This document shows positions 1 through 8,245 of a stretch of 64,000 bases of DNA, piece after piece (the first letter of the stretch is position 1; each line of letters opens with the position of its first letter). The notes beneath the pieces are model-generated. The model was not told where the DNA came from. It saw nothing but the letters and a program-made list of their open reading frames with translations, and did not search any database. Where the stretch lies: positions 186,001 through 250,000 of the forward strand of contig JAOPKE010000002.1 in NCBI GenBank assembly GCA_025517465.1. Reading direction: 5' to 3'. This stretch comes from Halobacteria archaeon HArc-gm2. GTDB lineage: Archaea; Halobacteriota; Halobacteria; Halobacteriales; Haloarculaceae. The position numbers and the translations under genes are program-made.

Positions 1-1
1 G

Positions 2-139
2 GGCGCCAAACAGCTCTACCCCGACGTCTTCGGCGAGTGGCCCGACTACGAGGACGGCCAGCACTACCCCGAGATTCCCGAAGAGGAGCAGCTATTCGAC
101 CGCCAGCGACTCGCGGACATCGTCAACGGAGACAACTGA
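2..139 (+). CDS. ABC transporter substrate-binding protein, C-terminal fragment (cut by window edge)
   Basis: Only the last 45 codons are inside the window, open from base 2 to a TGA at 137-139. The visible tail (QLYPDVFGEWP, then PEIPEEEQLFDRQRLADIVN) is nearly the same as the tail of the next gene (PEIPEDEQLFDRQRVADAIN). It is therefore a tandem paralogue of that iron-type periplasmic-binding lipoprotein. Only 2 bases separate its stop from the next ATG, so the two are almost certainly cotranscribed. Function is inferred from the paralogue. Confidence 0.85.
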   Translation, partial: GAKQLYPDVFGEWPDYEDGQHYPEIPEEEQLFDRQRLADIVNGDN

Positions 140-141
140 TC

Positions 142-1380
142 ATGACTGACGACGGCACCGACACGACCGGCGCACCGACGCGACGAGAGACGATCAAGTA
201 CGGCGGGGCGATAGTCGCCGGCGGCCTGCTGGCCGGCTGTTCGGGCAGCGAGTCCGCGCCCGCGACCGACGACGCCTCGACGGCCACCGAGACGGGGACC
301 CAGCGAGCGACCGAGACGGCGGCAGAAACGGACACCGAAGCCACTTCGTACTCGGTGACCATGTCGCCCGTGGGCGAGGTGACCTTCGAGTCGCCGCCCG
401 AGACCGTCTTCACGCGGCTCACTCACCACGCCGACATGGCGTTCGCGCTCGGCCACGGGGACGACGTCACGGCGATGCACGCGCCGGACTACTACGACGG
501 TCTCTGGAACCAGTACGTCGAACGGCTCCCCGGCGTCACGCTGGACTGGACCGGGCTGTACTCCTCCTGGAAACCGAGCAAAGAGAAGCTGTACCAACTC
601 GACAGCGACCTCCACCTCGCCGACCCCGCGTGGATCACGCAGCAAGAGAGCTGGGACCGCGCGGACGTCGACGAGATCGCCGAGAACGTCTCCCCGTGGT
701 TCGGCAACTCGCTCAGCGACATCCACCGCGAACCGACCGGCGAGTGGGCCGACGACTACGAGTACTACGGCCTCTGGGAGCAGTTCGAACTCGTCGCCGA
801 AGTGTTCCGCGAGCGAGCGCGCTACGAGGAACTCGCCGCCGTGCGCGAGGAACTCCGCTCGACGATCGACGCCGACCTCCCGGCCGAGTCAGAGCGCCCG
901 ACGGCGGTGATGATCGCCGCCGCCGACATCCAGGAGATCTACACGTACACGATGAACACGCCGGGGTTCCTGACGGCACACACCCGTCCGCTCGGGCCCC
1001 GGGACGCCTTCGACGGAAGCGTCGAGAGCAACTCCGTCGTCGACTTCGAGGCGCTCCTGGACGCGGACCCCGAGGTCATCCTCCACCTCGGCGGGATGGA
1101 ACCGAACACGAACATGGCCGACCGCCGCGTCGCCTTCGCGGAGGACCCGGTCGCGTCGGAGATCACCGCCGTGAAGAACGACCGCGTCTACGCGCAGGGC
1201 GCCCGCTACCAGGGACCGATTCTCAACCTCTTCCAGCTGGAGATGACGGCCAAACAGCTCTACCCCGACGTCTTCGGCGAGTGGCCGACCTACGAGAACG
1301 GTCCGTACCCGGAGATTCCCGAGGACGAGCAGCTGTTCGACCGCCAGCGAGTCGCCGACGCGATCAACGGCGAGTTCTGA
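142..1380 (+). CDS. ABC transporter substrate-binding lipoprotein, iron-siderophore type
   Basis: 412-residue protein. The N-terminus has a twin-arginine motif (TRRETIKYGG, residues ~14-23), a short hydrophobic stretch and a lipobox ending LAGC, followed by a Thr/Glu/Ala-rich linker. This is the usual haloarchaeal Tat lipoprotein layout, placing it on the outside of the membrane. The body fits the class III periplasmic-binding fold (FepB/FhuD/BtuF-like): a middle DVTAMHAPDYYDG segment, ADPEVILHLGG, and a C-terminal KNDRVYAQGARYQGP. Role inferred: capture of ferric chelate or haem for an ABC importer whose permease and ATPase are not in this window. The ATG at 142 is chosen because it sits just before the Tat signal and 2 bases after the upstream stop. 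Confidence 0.87.
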   Translation: MTDDGTDTTGAPTRRETIKYGGAIVAGGLLAGCSGSESAPATDDASTATETGTQRATETAAETDTEATSYSVTMSPVGEVTFESPPETVFTRLTHHADMAFALGHGDDVTAMHAPDYYDGLWNQYVERLPGVTLDWTGLYSSWKPSKEKLYQLDSDLHLADPAWITQQESWDRADVDEIAENVSPWFGNSLSDIHREPTGEWADDYEYYGLWEQFELVAEVFRERARYEELAAVREELRSTIDADLPAESERPTAVMIAAADIQEIYTYTMNTPGFLTAHTRPLGPRDAFDGSVESNSVVDFEALLDADPEVILHLGGMEPNTNMADRRVAFAEDPVASEITAVKNDRVYAQGARYQGPILNLFQLEMTAKQLYPDVFGEWPTYENGPYPEIPEDEQLFDRQRVADAINGEF

Positions 1381-1410
1381 AGGCGCTCGCTCGCGCTCCT
1401 GGCAGACCGT

Positions 1411-2220
1411 TCAGTCGTCGCCGGCGACCGCGGGCTCGACCGGCTCCGCAGCCGCCCAGGCCTCGCGGAACCGGTCTTCGAGCCGGTCGGCGAGGTCGTC
1501 GTCGCGCACCAGCACTGCCCCCAGCCGCTCGCCGTCGGTGAACGGCGTCGGGACACTCAGATACACCGCGTCGCGGTCGAGCACGTCGTACGTGAGGTTG
1601 ATCCCGGTCGTCGTTCGGACCGCGAAGTCGGGCGCGTCGGCGACGGCTCGCGCCAGCTGGTCGGTCGGCGTCCGGTCGATAAGTTCGGGCGTCGTCAACA
1701 GTTTCACCTCCAGGTCGGTCCGAACCAGGTCCGCGTAGGCCGCTATCTCGTCCCGGTAGGCCTCCAGCGACGCCTCCTGATACGGCGCGGCGACGACCGA
1801 CAGCAGCGACTCCTGGGCGGCGTCGAACTGCTCGCCCATCCCGGCGACGGCGTCCTCGCTCCCGATCGGGATCGACCAGAAGCGACTCTCGCTCGGGACC
1901 GCGGTCGAGAGTTCGGCGCTCACGTCTGCCGCGACCTGTTCGTACCTGGCCCGCTCCTCCCGGAGGGCGGCGCGTCGTTCGTCGAGGAGCCGGTCGACCG
2001 CCTCGTCCGGGTCGACCGCCGCGTACTGTCGCGGTTCGGCTCCGGCCCGGACCTCGACGAGGTCCCGGGCCGCGAGCGCGTTCAGTACGTCGTAGACGCG
2101 TCCCTTCGGGACGTCGCTGGTCTCCGAGACCTGCTGTGCCGTCGCGGGGCCGAGCGTGAGCAGGGCGCGATAGGCCTGCTCCTCGTAGCTGGAGAGACCG
2201 AGTTCGGTCAGGTCGCTCAT
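1411..2220 (-). CDS. TrmB-family transcriptional regulator
   Basis: 269 residues. The N-terminal ~80 residues form a winged-helix of TrmB type (LGLSSYEEQAYRALLTLGPA, QQVSETSDVPKGRVYDVLNAL), followed by a helical linker (LLDERRAALREERARYEQVA) and a C-terminal sensor-like domain (~110-250) ending in an acidic tail. TrmB relatives are sugar or metabolite-responsive archaeal regulators; the ligand here is unknown. Start at 2220 (MSDLTELG) fits the family; an in-frame ATG at 2229 is an alternative. It converges with the substrate-binding genes and diverges from the SMR transporter. Confidence 0.85.
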   Translation of the reverse strand: MSDLTELGLSSYEEQAYRALLTLGPATAQQVSETSDVPKGRVYDVLNALAARDLVEVRAGAEPRQYAAVDPDEAVDRLLDERRAALREERARYEQVAADVSAELSTAVPSESRFWSIPIGSEDAVAGMGEQFDAAQESLLSVVAAPYQEASLEAYRDEIAAYADLVRTDLEVKLLTTPELIDRTPTDQLARAVADAPDFAVRTTTGINLTYDVLDRDAVYLSVPTPFTDGERLGAVLVRDDDLADRLEDRFREAWAAAEPVEPAVAGDD

Positions 2221-2339
2221 CGACACCATCGGCTCGGCCCAGTGACAAGAGTCTGTCCGACCAGAAGCTGTCAGAAAACGTATCTGAAGTCCCCGTCCGT
2301 TTGGAACCGATTTTCCACACCGCACGAGAGCACTCCTGC

Positions 2340-2678
2340 ATGCGCCCGTATCTCGCACTCGCACTCGCCATCGCGTCGGAACTCGCCGGAACGACGGCGC
2401 TGAAGTACTCCGACGGGTTCACGAATCCCCTCCCGAGCGCCGTCGTCCTCCTCGGCTATCTGGGCGCCTTCTACCTGCTCAGTCTCACGCTCCAGGACCT
2501 CGACCTGGGCCTGGTCTACGCGACGTGGGCCGCCGTCGGCATCGTCGGCTCCGTCGCCATCGGCGTGGCGCTGTTCGAGGAGTCCCTCGACCTGGCCGGC
2601 GTCGTCGGCGTCACCCTCGTCGTCGCGGGCGTCGTCGTCCTCAACGTCTTCTCCGAGGCGTACACGCCGGCGCACTGA
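2340..2678 (+). CDS. Small multidrug resistance (SMR/EmrE-type) transporter
   Basis: 112 residues with four predicted membrane helices. The first helix carries the SMR signature: a glutamate in the middle of TM1 (LALAIASELAGTTALKYSDG), matching Glu14 of EmrE, then SxGF-like residues. TM2-TM3 (LLGYLGAFYLLSLTLQDLDL, VYATWAAVGIVGSVAIGVAL) and TM4 (VVGVTLVVAGVVVLNVFS) also match. These proteins work as dimers exchanging protons for cationic compounds or guanidinium. Start at the ATG at 2340 removes an improbable charged N-terminus. It is divergent from the TrmB-like gene, which might control it (inference only). Confidence 0.9.
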   Translation: MRPYLALALAIASELAGTTALKYSDGFTNPLPSAVVLLGYLGAFYLLSLTLQDLDLGLVYATWAAVGIVGSVAIGVALFEESLDLAGVVGVTLVVAGVVVLNVFSEAYTPAH

Positions 2679-2753
2679 GCGCTCGGAGTCGGATCTGAGA
2701 CCAGCGCCGTCGCTCGTGACGGTTCGGTTCGAAAGGGGAACGGAGACGACCGG

Positions 2754-3047
2754 TCAGGCGGGCTCGGGATGCACCACGTCGCCGCACGTGGGACACTCGG
2801 CGAAGGCCGCCGGACCGTCGGTCGTCTCGTACTCGATCAGGAGTCGATGCGTTGGCACGGCCTCGCCACACCGCGGGCACGTGCCGGCAGCCGATGGAGA
2901 CGTAGACACCGAAATCACCTCGTCGGAGGACTGGAGCGTGTTGTATGATTGGGGAACGTTCTCGCCCTCCACCAGTAGCTCTCGTCGGGATGGGTATAAT
3001 ACTCGGCCAAGCGCGGTGAAAGTGTAATCGACGGGCGACAACGGCAT
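2754..3047 (-). CDS. Small zinc-ribbon protein, haloarchaeal hypothetical
   Basis: 97 residues. The C-terminal half has two CxxC knuckles (CPRCGEAV and CPTCGDVV) separated by about 30 residues, predicting one zinc ribbon. The N-terminal half (DYTFTALGRVLYPSRRELL) resembles the short leader found on similar haloarchaeal proteins. The true start could be further in. No function is assigned. Confidence 0.6.
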   Translation of the reverse strand: MPLSPVDYTFTALGRVLYPSRRELLVEGENVPQSYNTLQSSDEVISVSTSPSAAGTCPRCGEAVPTHRLLIEYETTDGPAAFAECPTCGDVVHPEPA

Positions 3048-3153
3048 CCCGGAAAACGGGCGTTGCCATCGCGTCCCTCCTCACCGTTCGACACGATACG
3101 GGCCCTTATGGTTGGGTTTCACCAATGTCTGCCACAACTGGGTGTGGTACGCT

Positions 3154-3996
3154 ATGGGTGTGGATAACCGCGGGTGTCGCGAGCAGGAGGACCGTCGGAG
3201 TGGCATCTCTCGCCGGAAGGTTCTCGCTGGTAGCTTGGCGGCAATTGGTGGAAGTTCCAACCTTGTCGAAAAGGGCACGGCTGCCGCGTTCCGAGATGAA
3301 CAGGCCGCCAGCGGAGACGTCGGTGTCGGTTCGCTGAACACCGCAATTCAGGATCAGAGCGGCTATTTCGTCGGTGTGCAGTACCTCCTCTCCCATCAGC
3401 TACTTCTGGACAGCGGGTTCGACAGAATCGACTTGACCGTCACGAACACGTCCACTGGAGCGACGACATCGTACGGACAGACTGAGACAGAGGGGGTAGT
3501 CTCTCATACGGCGGGCGGTGGTCCCGTTGCCAACGATCACACCTACGAGTTCACGTTCGACTGTTACGTCGACGGTTCGACTGGTCCCGTCTTCAGCGAG
3601 ACGCTGACGGACGTTCCGAACGGATCCGATCCGCCGGACAACGATGACCTAGGTGGTGAAAACGATCCGACACTCGAACAGGTCACTGTCTCGGACCGGA
3701 GTACCGGCCCGTACGTGGCATACGACGTCTCTTACCAGGTTACCGACGCGGACGGATTCGACGGCGCGGTCCGCGTGCGATTCGAGAATACGATTTTCTT
3801 TACGTACGGGAATCGGACGTTTACGAACGACGCCGTCGCTAGCGGCTCAGTCACGTATCCCGAGAGCGAAGGCATCTACAGGAACTGGACGACGTTCGAT
3901 ATCACTGTCGAAGTCGTCAAGGACAACGGCATCGTCGTCGATTCGGGCACCCTCACCGACGAGCCCGACGGGGACGGAACCTCGTGGAGTGCGTGA
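3154..3996 (+). CDS. Tat-exported secreted protein of unknown function (SipW/TasA-like N-terminus), copy 1
   Basis: 280 residues. The N-terminus has a Tat-like signal (SGISRRKVLAGSLAAIGGSS) followed at once by AAFRDEQAASGDVGVG. That resembles the 'A.F.D...ASG..' segment after the signal peptide of TasA/camelysin-type proteins. The rest is beta-rich and holds two repeats ending in similar phrases (DVPNGSD, DEPDGDG), suggesting two beta-sandwich domains (~60-150 and ~165-275). It is a clear tandem paralogue of the next gene. Start ATG 3154 was preferred over an upstream TTG because it directly precedes the signal. Unknown role; a fibre or surface-matrix protein is a guess. Confidence 0.7.
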   Translation: MGVDNRGCREQEDRRSGISRRKVLAGSLAAIGGSSNLVEKGTAAAFRDEQAASGDVGVGSLNTAIQDQSGYFVGVQYLLSHQLLLDSGFDRIDLTVTNTSTGATTSYGQTETEGVVSHTAGGGPVANDHTYEFTFDCYVDGSTGPVFSETLTDVPNGSDPPDNDDLGGENDPTLEQVTVSDRSTGPYVAYDVSYQVTDADGFDGAVRVRFENTIFFTYGNRTFTNDAVASGSVTYPESEGIYRNWTTFDITVEVVKDNGIVVDSGTLTDEPDGDGTSWSA

Positions 3997-4053
3997 TTGG
4001 CTCATCCACCGAGTCGGTTAGTCAATTGACTCGTTCGGGGATCGGCCACGTCG

Positions 4054-4062
4054 CTTATATAT
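4054..4062 (+). promoter_or_regulatory. Putative TATA box for the second secreted paralogue
   Basis: The AT-rich string CTTATATAT stands out in a GC-rich region 40-48 bases before the ATG at 4102, at the spacing expected for an archaeal TATA element with a very short leader. Confidence 0.5.
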
Positions 4063-4101
4063 CTGAATTACCCTCCATCAAGTAGCGAGTTCGCCGCATC
4101 C

Positions 4102-4944
4102 ATGGGTGGGAAGAAACGCCGATTCGACTCTGAGAAGCCTGCCGGGAGCGATATCTCTCGGCGGAAGTTCGTCGCCGGGAGTTTATTGCTCGTCGGCGGG
4201 AGCTCGATGCTGGTCGACGGCAAAACCACCGCAACGTTTCGAGACAGTCTTTCCGCGAGCGGAACGGTCGCCGTCGATGGCAACCCGACGCTGAACTATC
4301 AGATTCAGGACGAATCCAAGAATAACAACGCGGAGTACCAGATAGTATTTCAGGTAAAATGGGTTGCTAACTTCGACCGGATCGAGATCGACGTCGAAAA
4401 TCAGGACGCCCAGCACATCGCCGGCGACACCTTCACACGCTCTACCCTCGAAGGCTCGATCTCGTATCCCGGCGGTGGGAACACTGACGGTGGCGCAGCA
4501 GGCGATAGCTATCAGTTCTCGTTCCGCGTCTACGAGGAAGGGTTGAGTGACCCGGTCATCGCTGAACAGACGACCGACACGGCCGATGGTAGCGGCTCGG
4601 GGGAGGGTAATTTTGGCGACGCGAACAGTCCTCAACTCGAATCATTCTACGTCACAGATGAAACCCTGAACAACAACACCAACTACACGGTCGAGTACGA
4701 GGTTTCCAACACCGAAGAGTTTCAGGAGGTCGTTATTACGTTCGATGACGCCCAGAACAACTGGGCAGATGCAGCTAGAACCAGTACGTCGGCACCGACT
4801 GGGTCGGTTTCGTACTCCCACGGTGGCACAGAGGGCCACGAGTACGAGATTACCGTCGACGTGAAAAATCAAAACGGAATCACGGTCGACTCCGGATCTG
4901 TTGTCGACGTGGCTAACGGCGACGATTCCGAGTGGCCACCGTAA
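4102..4944 (+). CDS. Tat-exported secreted protein of unknown function (SipW/TasA-like N-terminus), copy 2
   Basis: 280 residues, the same length as the upstream paralogue. It shares the Tat signal (DISRRKFVAGSLLLVGGSSM), the post-signal TATFRDSLSASGTVAVD and two beta-rich domains ending DTADGSG and DVANGDD. The body is Asn-rich (KNNNAEYQ, LNNNTNYT), unlike most genes here, and its codons are less GC-biased, hinting at a different history from the neighbours. It has its own TATA box, so the two copies are probably transcribed separately. No catalytic motif was found. Confidence 0.72.
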   Translation: MGGKKRRFDSEKPAGSDISRRKFVAGSLLLVGGSSMLVDGKTTATFRDSLSASGTVAVDGNPTLNYQIQDESKNNNAEYQIVFQVKWVANFDRIEIDVENQDAQHIAGDTFTRSTLEGSISYPGGGNTDGGAAGDSYQFSFRVYEEGLSDPVIAEQTTDTADGSGSGEGNFGDANSPQLESFYVTDETLNNNTNYTVEYEVSNTEEFQEVVITFDDAQNNWADAARTSTSAPTGSVSYSHGGTEGHEYEITVDVKNQNGITVDSGSVVDVANGDDSEWPP

Positions 4945-4997
4945 TCATTCGTCTGCGTACATCTTCACGTGCGAACCGCCTCAATCGCCTCTCGTCG

Positions 4998-5765
4998 TTA
5001 GAACAACCCATCTAGCCCTTCTACTACAGCAACAGGCGTCATGTCGATTGAAGTCAGATCTCCCGCGTCCACGTCGCCGCCAGTCCCGGTCACCAGAATC
5101 CCGTCGATACCGGCCGCGTTCGCACCCACCAGGTCAGCCTGCGGATTGTCGCCGACCATCACTGTCCGCTCTGGCGGCAGTCCCTCCATCGCGATTTCGA
5201 ACAGTCTGGCCTCGGGCTTGCCGACGACGGTCGCCTCGGCGCCGGTGGCCGCCTCGATGGCCGCGACGGTCGCGCCGGTTCCGGGGGCGATACCGTCCGA
5301 CGTCGGGTACCAGCCGTCGGCGTTGGCGGCGACGAGGTCGGCGCCCTCCTCGTATATCAGCTGTGTCGCCCGCTTGAGATCTGCATAGGCAACGGTATCG
5401 TCGTGGCCCACCACGACGGCGTCGACGCCCTCGTCGCGGACGGCAATTCCGTGGTCTCGAATCATCCCGGCGAACCCCTCACCGCCGACGAGCGAGACCG
5501 CCTGGACGCCCCGTTCGGCGAGGTATTCGGCGGTCGCCCAGGCGGCGCTGACCACGTCGTCCGGGTTTGCCTCGATTCCGAACCCCCGGAGGTCCTCGAC
5601 GAGGGCCTCCCGGCTGGCCCTTGAGTTGTTGGTCACGAACCGGACGGTCTTCCCGCGGTCCCGCAGGTCCCGAATCGCGTCGACCGCGCCGGGGACTGGC
5701 GAGTCGCCGACGTGGACCACGCCGTCCATGTCGACGAGGAACGCGTCGTACTGGTCGACGAGCAT
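4998..5765 (-). CDS. HAD-IIA (NagD-like) phosphatase
   Basis: 255 residues. HAD motif I is present as DAFLVDMDGVVHVG (DxDGV, residues ~7-20), motif II as FVTNNSRASRE (T/S plus NNS, typical of the NagD subgroup), and motif IV as RTVMVGDNPQADLVGANAAG (GDxxxxD). The cap between motifs II and III is of the C2 type. NagD relatives hydrolyse small phosphate monoesters such as p-nitrophenyl phosphate, nucleotides or glycerol phosphate; the substrate here cannot be told. It lies convergent to the secreted-protein gene. Confidence 0.88.
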   Translation of the reverse strand: MLVDQYDAFLVDMDGVVHVGDSPVPGAVDAIRDLRDRGKTVRFVTNNSRASREALVEDLRGFGIEANPDDVVSAAWATAEYLAERGVQAVSLVGGEGFAGMIRDHGIAVRDEGVDAVVVGHDDTVAYADLKRATQLIYEEGADLVAANADGWYPTSDGIAPGTGATVAAIEAATGAEATVVGKPEARLFEIAMEGLPPERTVMVGDNPQADLVGANAAGIDGILVTGTGGDVDAGDLTSIDMTPVAVVEGLDGLF

Positions 5766-5848
5766 CTACTCCGGCGAACGGGAGCGACCGCAAAGAGTGG
5801 ACCGACTGCGGGGTTCCCGGTTCGCGACGATTCCGGTCCGCGAGTCGC

Positions 5849-7090
5849 TCAGATGGTCACCGTCTCCCCCAGCTCCGGCGCCGCCGCGTCGAAGCCGTCC
5901 TCGCGCAACTCCTCGGCGAAGGCCGCGGTGCGGTCACCGTGGTTGACGAACACTGGCGTGTCGCGATACGAATCGAGGAAGGAACGCAGGCCGTCTCGGT
6001 CCGCGTGTGCGGAGAAGTCGTACAGTTCGACCTGGGCGCTGACGGGCAGCCGCCGGCCGTCGATCTCGGCGCTCCCGGTGTCCAGCAGGTCCCGACCCGG
6101 CGTTCCCTCGACCTGGTAGCCCGTCATCGCTATCTTGTTCACCGGGAGTTCACGAATCGCCGGGACGTAGGTCATCGCCGGGCCGCCGGAGAGCATCCCC
6201 GAGGTCGTGATGATGACCGTGTTTTGCTCCGCAATTCGCCGGCGCTGGCCGTCTCGACCGTCGACGAAGCGGGCGTGGGAGGTCGCCCGCTGAAGCGCGT
6301 CGGCGTCCCGGAGGAAGTCGGGGTGGCGCCGGAGGAGTTCGGTGACGCGCGTCCCCATCCCGTCGACGTAGCACTCGACGTCGTGGGCCGCACAGACGAG
6401 CATGATCTCCTGGGTCCTGCCGATGGCGAAGGCGGGGACGACGACTGTGCCGCCCTCCCAGATAGTCGTTTGCAGTGATTCGACGAATCGTTTCTCGACG
6501 CTGTCGCGGTCCTCGTGAGAGACGTCGGAGTACGTCGACTCGCAGACGACGGCGTCGGCGTCGGGCCGGTCGGTGGTGCCGGCGACGAGTCGTTGATCGT
6601 CGGTGTGGAAGTCGCCGGTGTAGAGGAGGCGCGTCTCGCCGTCGTCGACCAGCACGTGGGCGCTTCCCGGGATGTGGCCCGCGTCGAAGAACGTCACCTC
6701 GTAGCCCGCGACGGAGAACGACTCGTTCTCGCCGTAGCCGTGAGTGTGGGAGACCTGGCTCATCCGCCGGACGTCGGTCACGGTGAAGGGACACTGCATC
6801 GTCCCGCCGTGGAGCTTCAGGGTGTCCTCGGCGAGCGTCGTCGCCAGGTCACGCGTCGGTGGCGTCCAGTGAATCTCGGGGAGGTCCTCGCCCCTGGACA
6901 TGAGCGACGGCACCGCGCCGGCGTGGTCGAGGTGGCCGTGCGAGACGACGACGGCCTCGGGATCCACGTTCCCGACGGGGTACTGCGGAGGCGACTCGCT
7001 GGCCATCCCGTAGTCGAGCAGCAGCGATCCGTCGACCAGGACGGCGCTCCGACCGATCTCGTCGGCTCCGCCCAGGAACTGGACCTCCAT
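5849..7090 (-). CDS. Metallo-beta-lactamase/beta-CASP nuclease (CPSF2-like RNA processing exonuclease)
   Basis: 413 residues. The metal-binding motif is SHGHLDHAGAVPSL (H51, H53, D55, H56), followed by further ligands in DAGHIPGSAH and LLYTGDFHTDDQR. The beta-CASP part has CESTYSD (motif A region), VVVPAFAIGRTQEIMLV and the C-terminal NHGD. A DFSAHAD segment also fits beta-CASP motif B. The length matches archaeal aCPSF2-type proteins, which lack KH domains and act in RNA 3'-end processing or 5'-3' decay. It is probably a soluble, zinc-dependent ribonuclease. Start at 7090 gives the canonical MEVQFLGGADEIGRS. Confidence 0.9.
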   Translation of the reverse strand: MEVQFLGGADEIGRSAVLVDGSLLLDYGMASESPPQYPVGNVDPEAVVVSHGHLDHAGAVPSLMSRGEDLPEIHWTPPTRDLATTLAEDTLKLHGGTMQCPFTVTDVRRMSQVSHTHGYGENESFSVAGYEVTFFDAGHIPGSAHVLVDDGETRLLYTGDFHTDDQRLVAGTTDRPDADAVVCESTYSDVSHEDRDSVEKRFVESLQTTIWEGGTVVVPAFAIGRTQEIMLVCAAHDVECYVDGMGTRVTELLRRHPDFLRDADALQRATSHARFVDGRDGQRRRIAEQNTVIITTSGMLSGGPAMTYVPAIRELPVNKIAMTGYQVEGTPGRDLLDTGSAEIDGRRLPVSAQVELYDFSAHADRDGLRSFLDSYRDTPVFVNHGDRTAAFAEELREDGFDAAAPELGETVTI

Positions 7091-7175
7091 CGACCGTTCG
7101 TGGTCGCTCCAGGGGTTTTCCTCCGTCGATTCTCGCTAGGAGTGAGAATAGCGATGGCGAACGCCAGCTGATCTT

Positions 7176-7295
7176 CCGCAAACGACAAGAAAGCCCCGAC
7201 CGGTTCGAGTCGGGGAGCTCGCTGCGCGCGCTCCCGGTGGTCGCGTGCTTGCGTCGCCAGCCTTCCTCGAACCGGTCGCCCCTTTCAGTCCCGCC
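7176..7295. repeat. Solo half-unit of the interspersed inverted-repeat family
   Basis: Starts CCGCAAACGACAAGAAAGCC and ends GCCCCTTTCAGTCC, the two ends shared by all family members. In between, GACCGGTTCGAG near the left pairs with CTCGAACCGGTC near the right, and GTGCTTGCG is the conserved internal block. Unlike the other copies, no inverted partner follows. The rest of the 310-base gap between the flanking genes shows no gene. Confidence 0.75.
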
Positions 7296-7400
7296 CGGAC
7301 GTTGATTGAACGGGTTCGGTACTCTCGGTGGTTGTCACGGTCGTGCCCTTCAGACCGGGAAACGGCGCGGACTTTTCACGCCCGAGTGCCAATCCATCAC

Positions 7401-8213
7401 ATGGAGTACGAGACCGCCCGCGGCGTGCGGGTGCCGGCCGTCGGCCTCGGGACCTACGAGCTACGGGGGCGGGCAGGGGTACGGGCCGTCGAGCGCGCGC
7501 TCGACCTGGGGTATCGCCACCTCGACACGGCGGAGCTCTACGAGAACGAGACGGCGGTCGGGACGGCGCTGGGGGAGTCGCCGGTCGACCGCGAGGCGGT
7601 GTTCCTGACGACGAAGGTGTGGAAGACCAACCTCGCCCGCGACGACGTGCTGGCGTCGGGTCGCCGGAGCGCGGAAAAGCTCGGGGTCGACACGATCGAT
7701 CTGCTGTTGATCCACGCGCCGAGTCGCTCGATCCCGATCCCGGAGACCATCGGGGCGATGAACGACCTGCAGGCCGAGGGAACGGTCCGCCACGTCGGCG
7801 TGAGCAACTTCTCGGTCGACCAGTTGCGGACGGCGATGGATGCCTCCGAGACGCCGATTCTGACCAACCAGGTGGAGTACAACCCCTACGAGGACCGGTC
7901 GGCCCTCCTCGAGTTCTGTCTCGAACACGACGTCCTGCTGACGGCGTACAGCCCGCTGGCCAAGGGGAAGGTCGCGAAGGACGGCACGCTCACGGAACTC
8001 GGCGAGCGCTACGGGAAGACGGGCGCCCAGGTCGCACTCCGCTGGCTCGTCCAGCAGCCGAACGTCGTCGCCATCCCCAAGGCCGGCGGCGAGGACCACC
8101 TCCGGGAGAACCTCGACGTCTTCGACTTCGCGCTCACCGACGACGAGATGACGACGGTGGCGGAACTCGGCGGCGGACCGCTCGACCGGTTGCGCTCGCT
8201 GCTCGATTTCTGA
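7401..8213 (+). CDS. Aldo/keto reductase (diketogluconate reductase-like)
   Basis: 270 residues. AKR tetrad regions are visible: YRHLDTAELYENE (Asp and Tyr), VFLTTKVWK (Lys) and LLLIHAPS (His). HVGVSNFSVDQL, NQVEYNPYED and the C-terminal AIPKAGGEDHLRENL are NADPH-binding and barrel signatures. The closest type is the short AKR3/AKR5 group (2,5-diketo-D-gluconate reductase-like), soluble and NADPH-dependent. The ATG at 7401 is chosen because upstream residues are low-complexity and overlap the repeat element region. Substrate unknown. It is one of three distinct AKRs in the window. Confidence 0.9.
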   Translation: MEYETARGVRVPAVGLGTYELRGRAGVRAVERALDLGYRHLDTAELYENETAVGTALGESPVDREAVFLTTKVWKTNLARDDVLASGRRSAEKLGVDTIDLLLIHAPSRSIPIPETIGAMNDLQAEGTVRHVGVSNFSVDQLRTAMDASETPILTNQVEYNPYEDRSALLEFCLEHDVLLTAYSPLAKGKVAKDGTLTELGERYGKTGAQVALRWLVQQPNVVAIPKAGGEDHLRENLDVFDFALTDDEMTTVAELGGGPLDRLRSLLDF

Positions 8214-8245
8214 GCGGGCGCTCCGACGCTCGGGGTATCGCCCCG

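Noticed and set aside
64-726. Long minus-strand frame opposite the substrate-binding protein
   Set aside because: Its Arg/Val-rich translation is a shadow of the real plus-strand gene, which has a Tat signal, lipobox and a recognisable fold.
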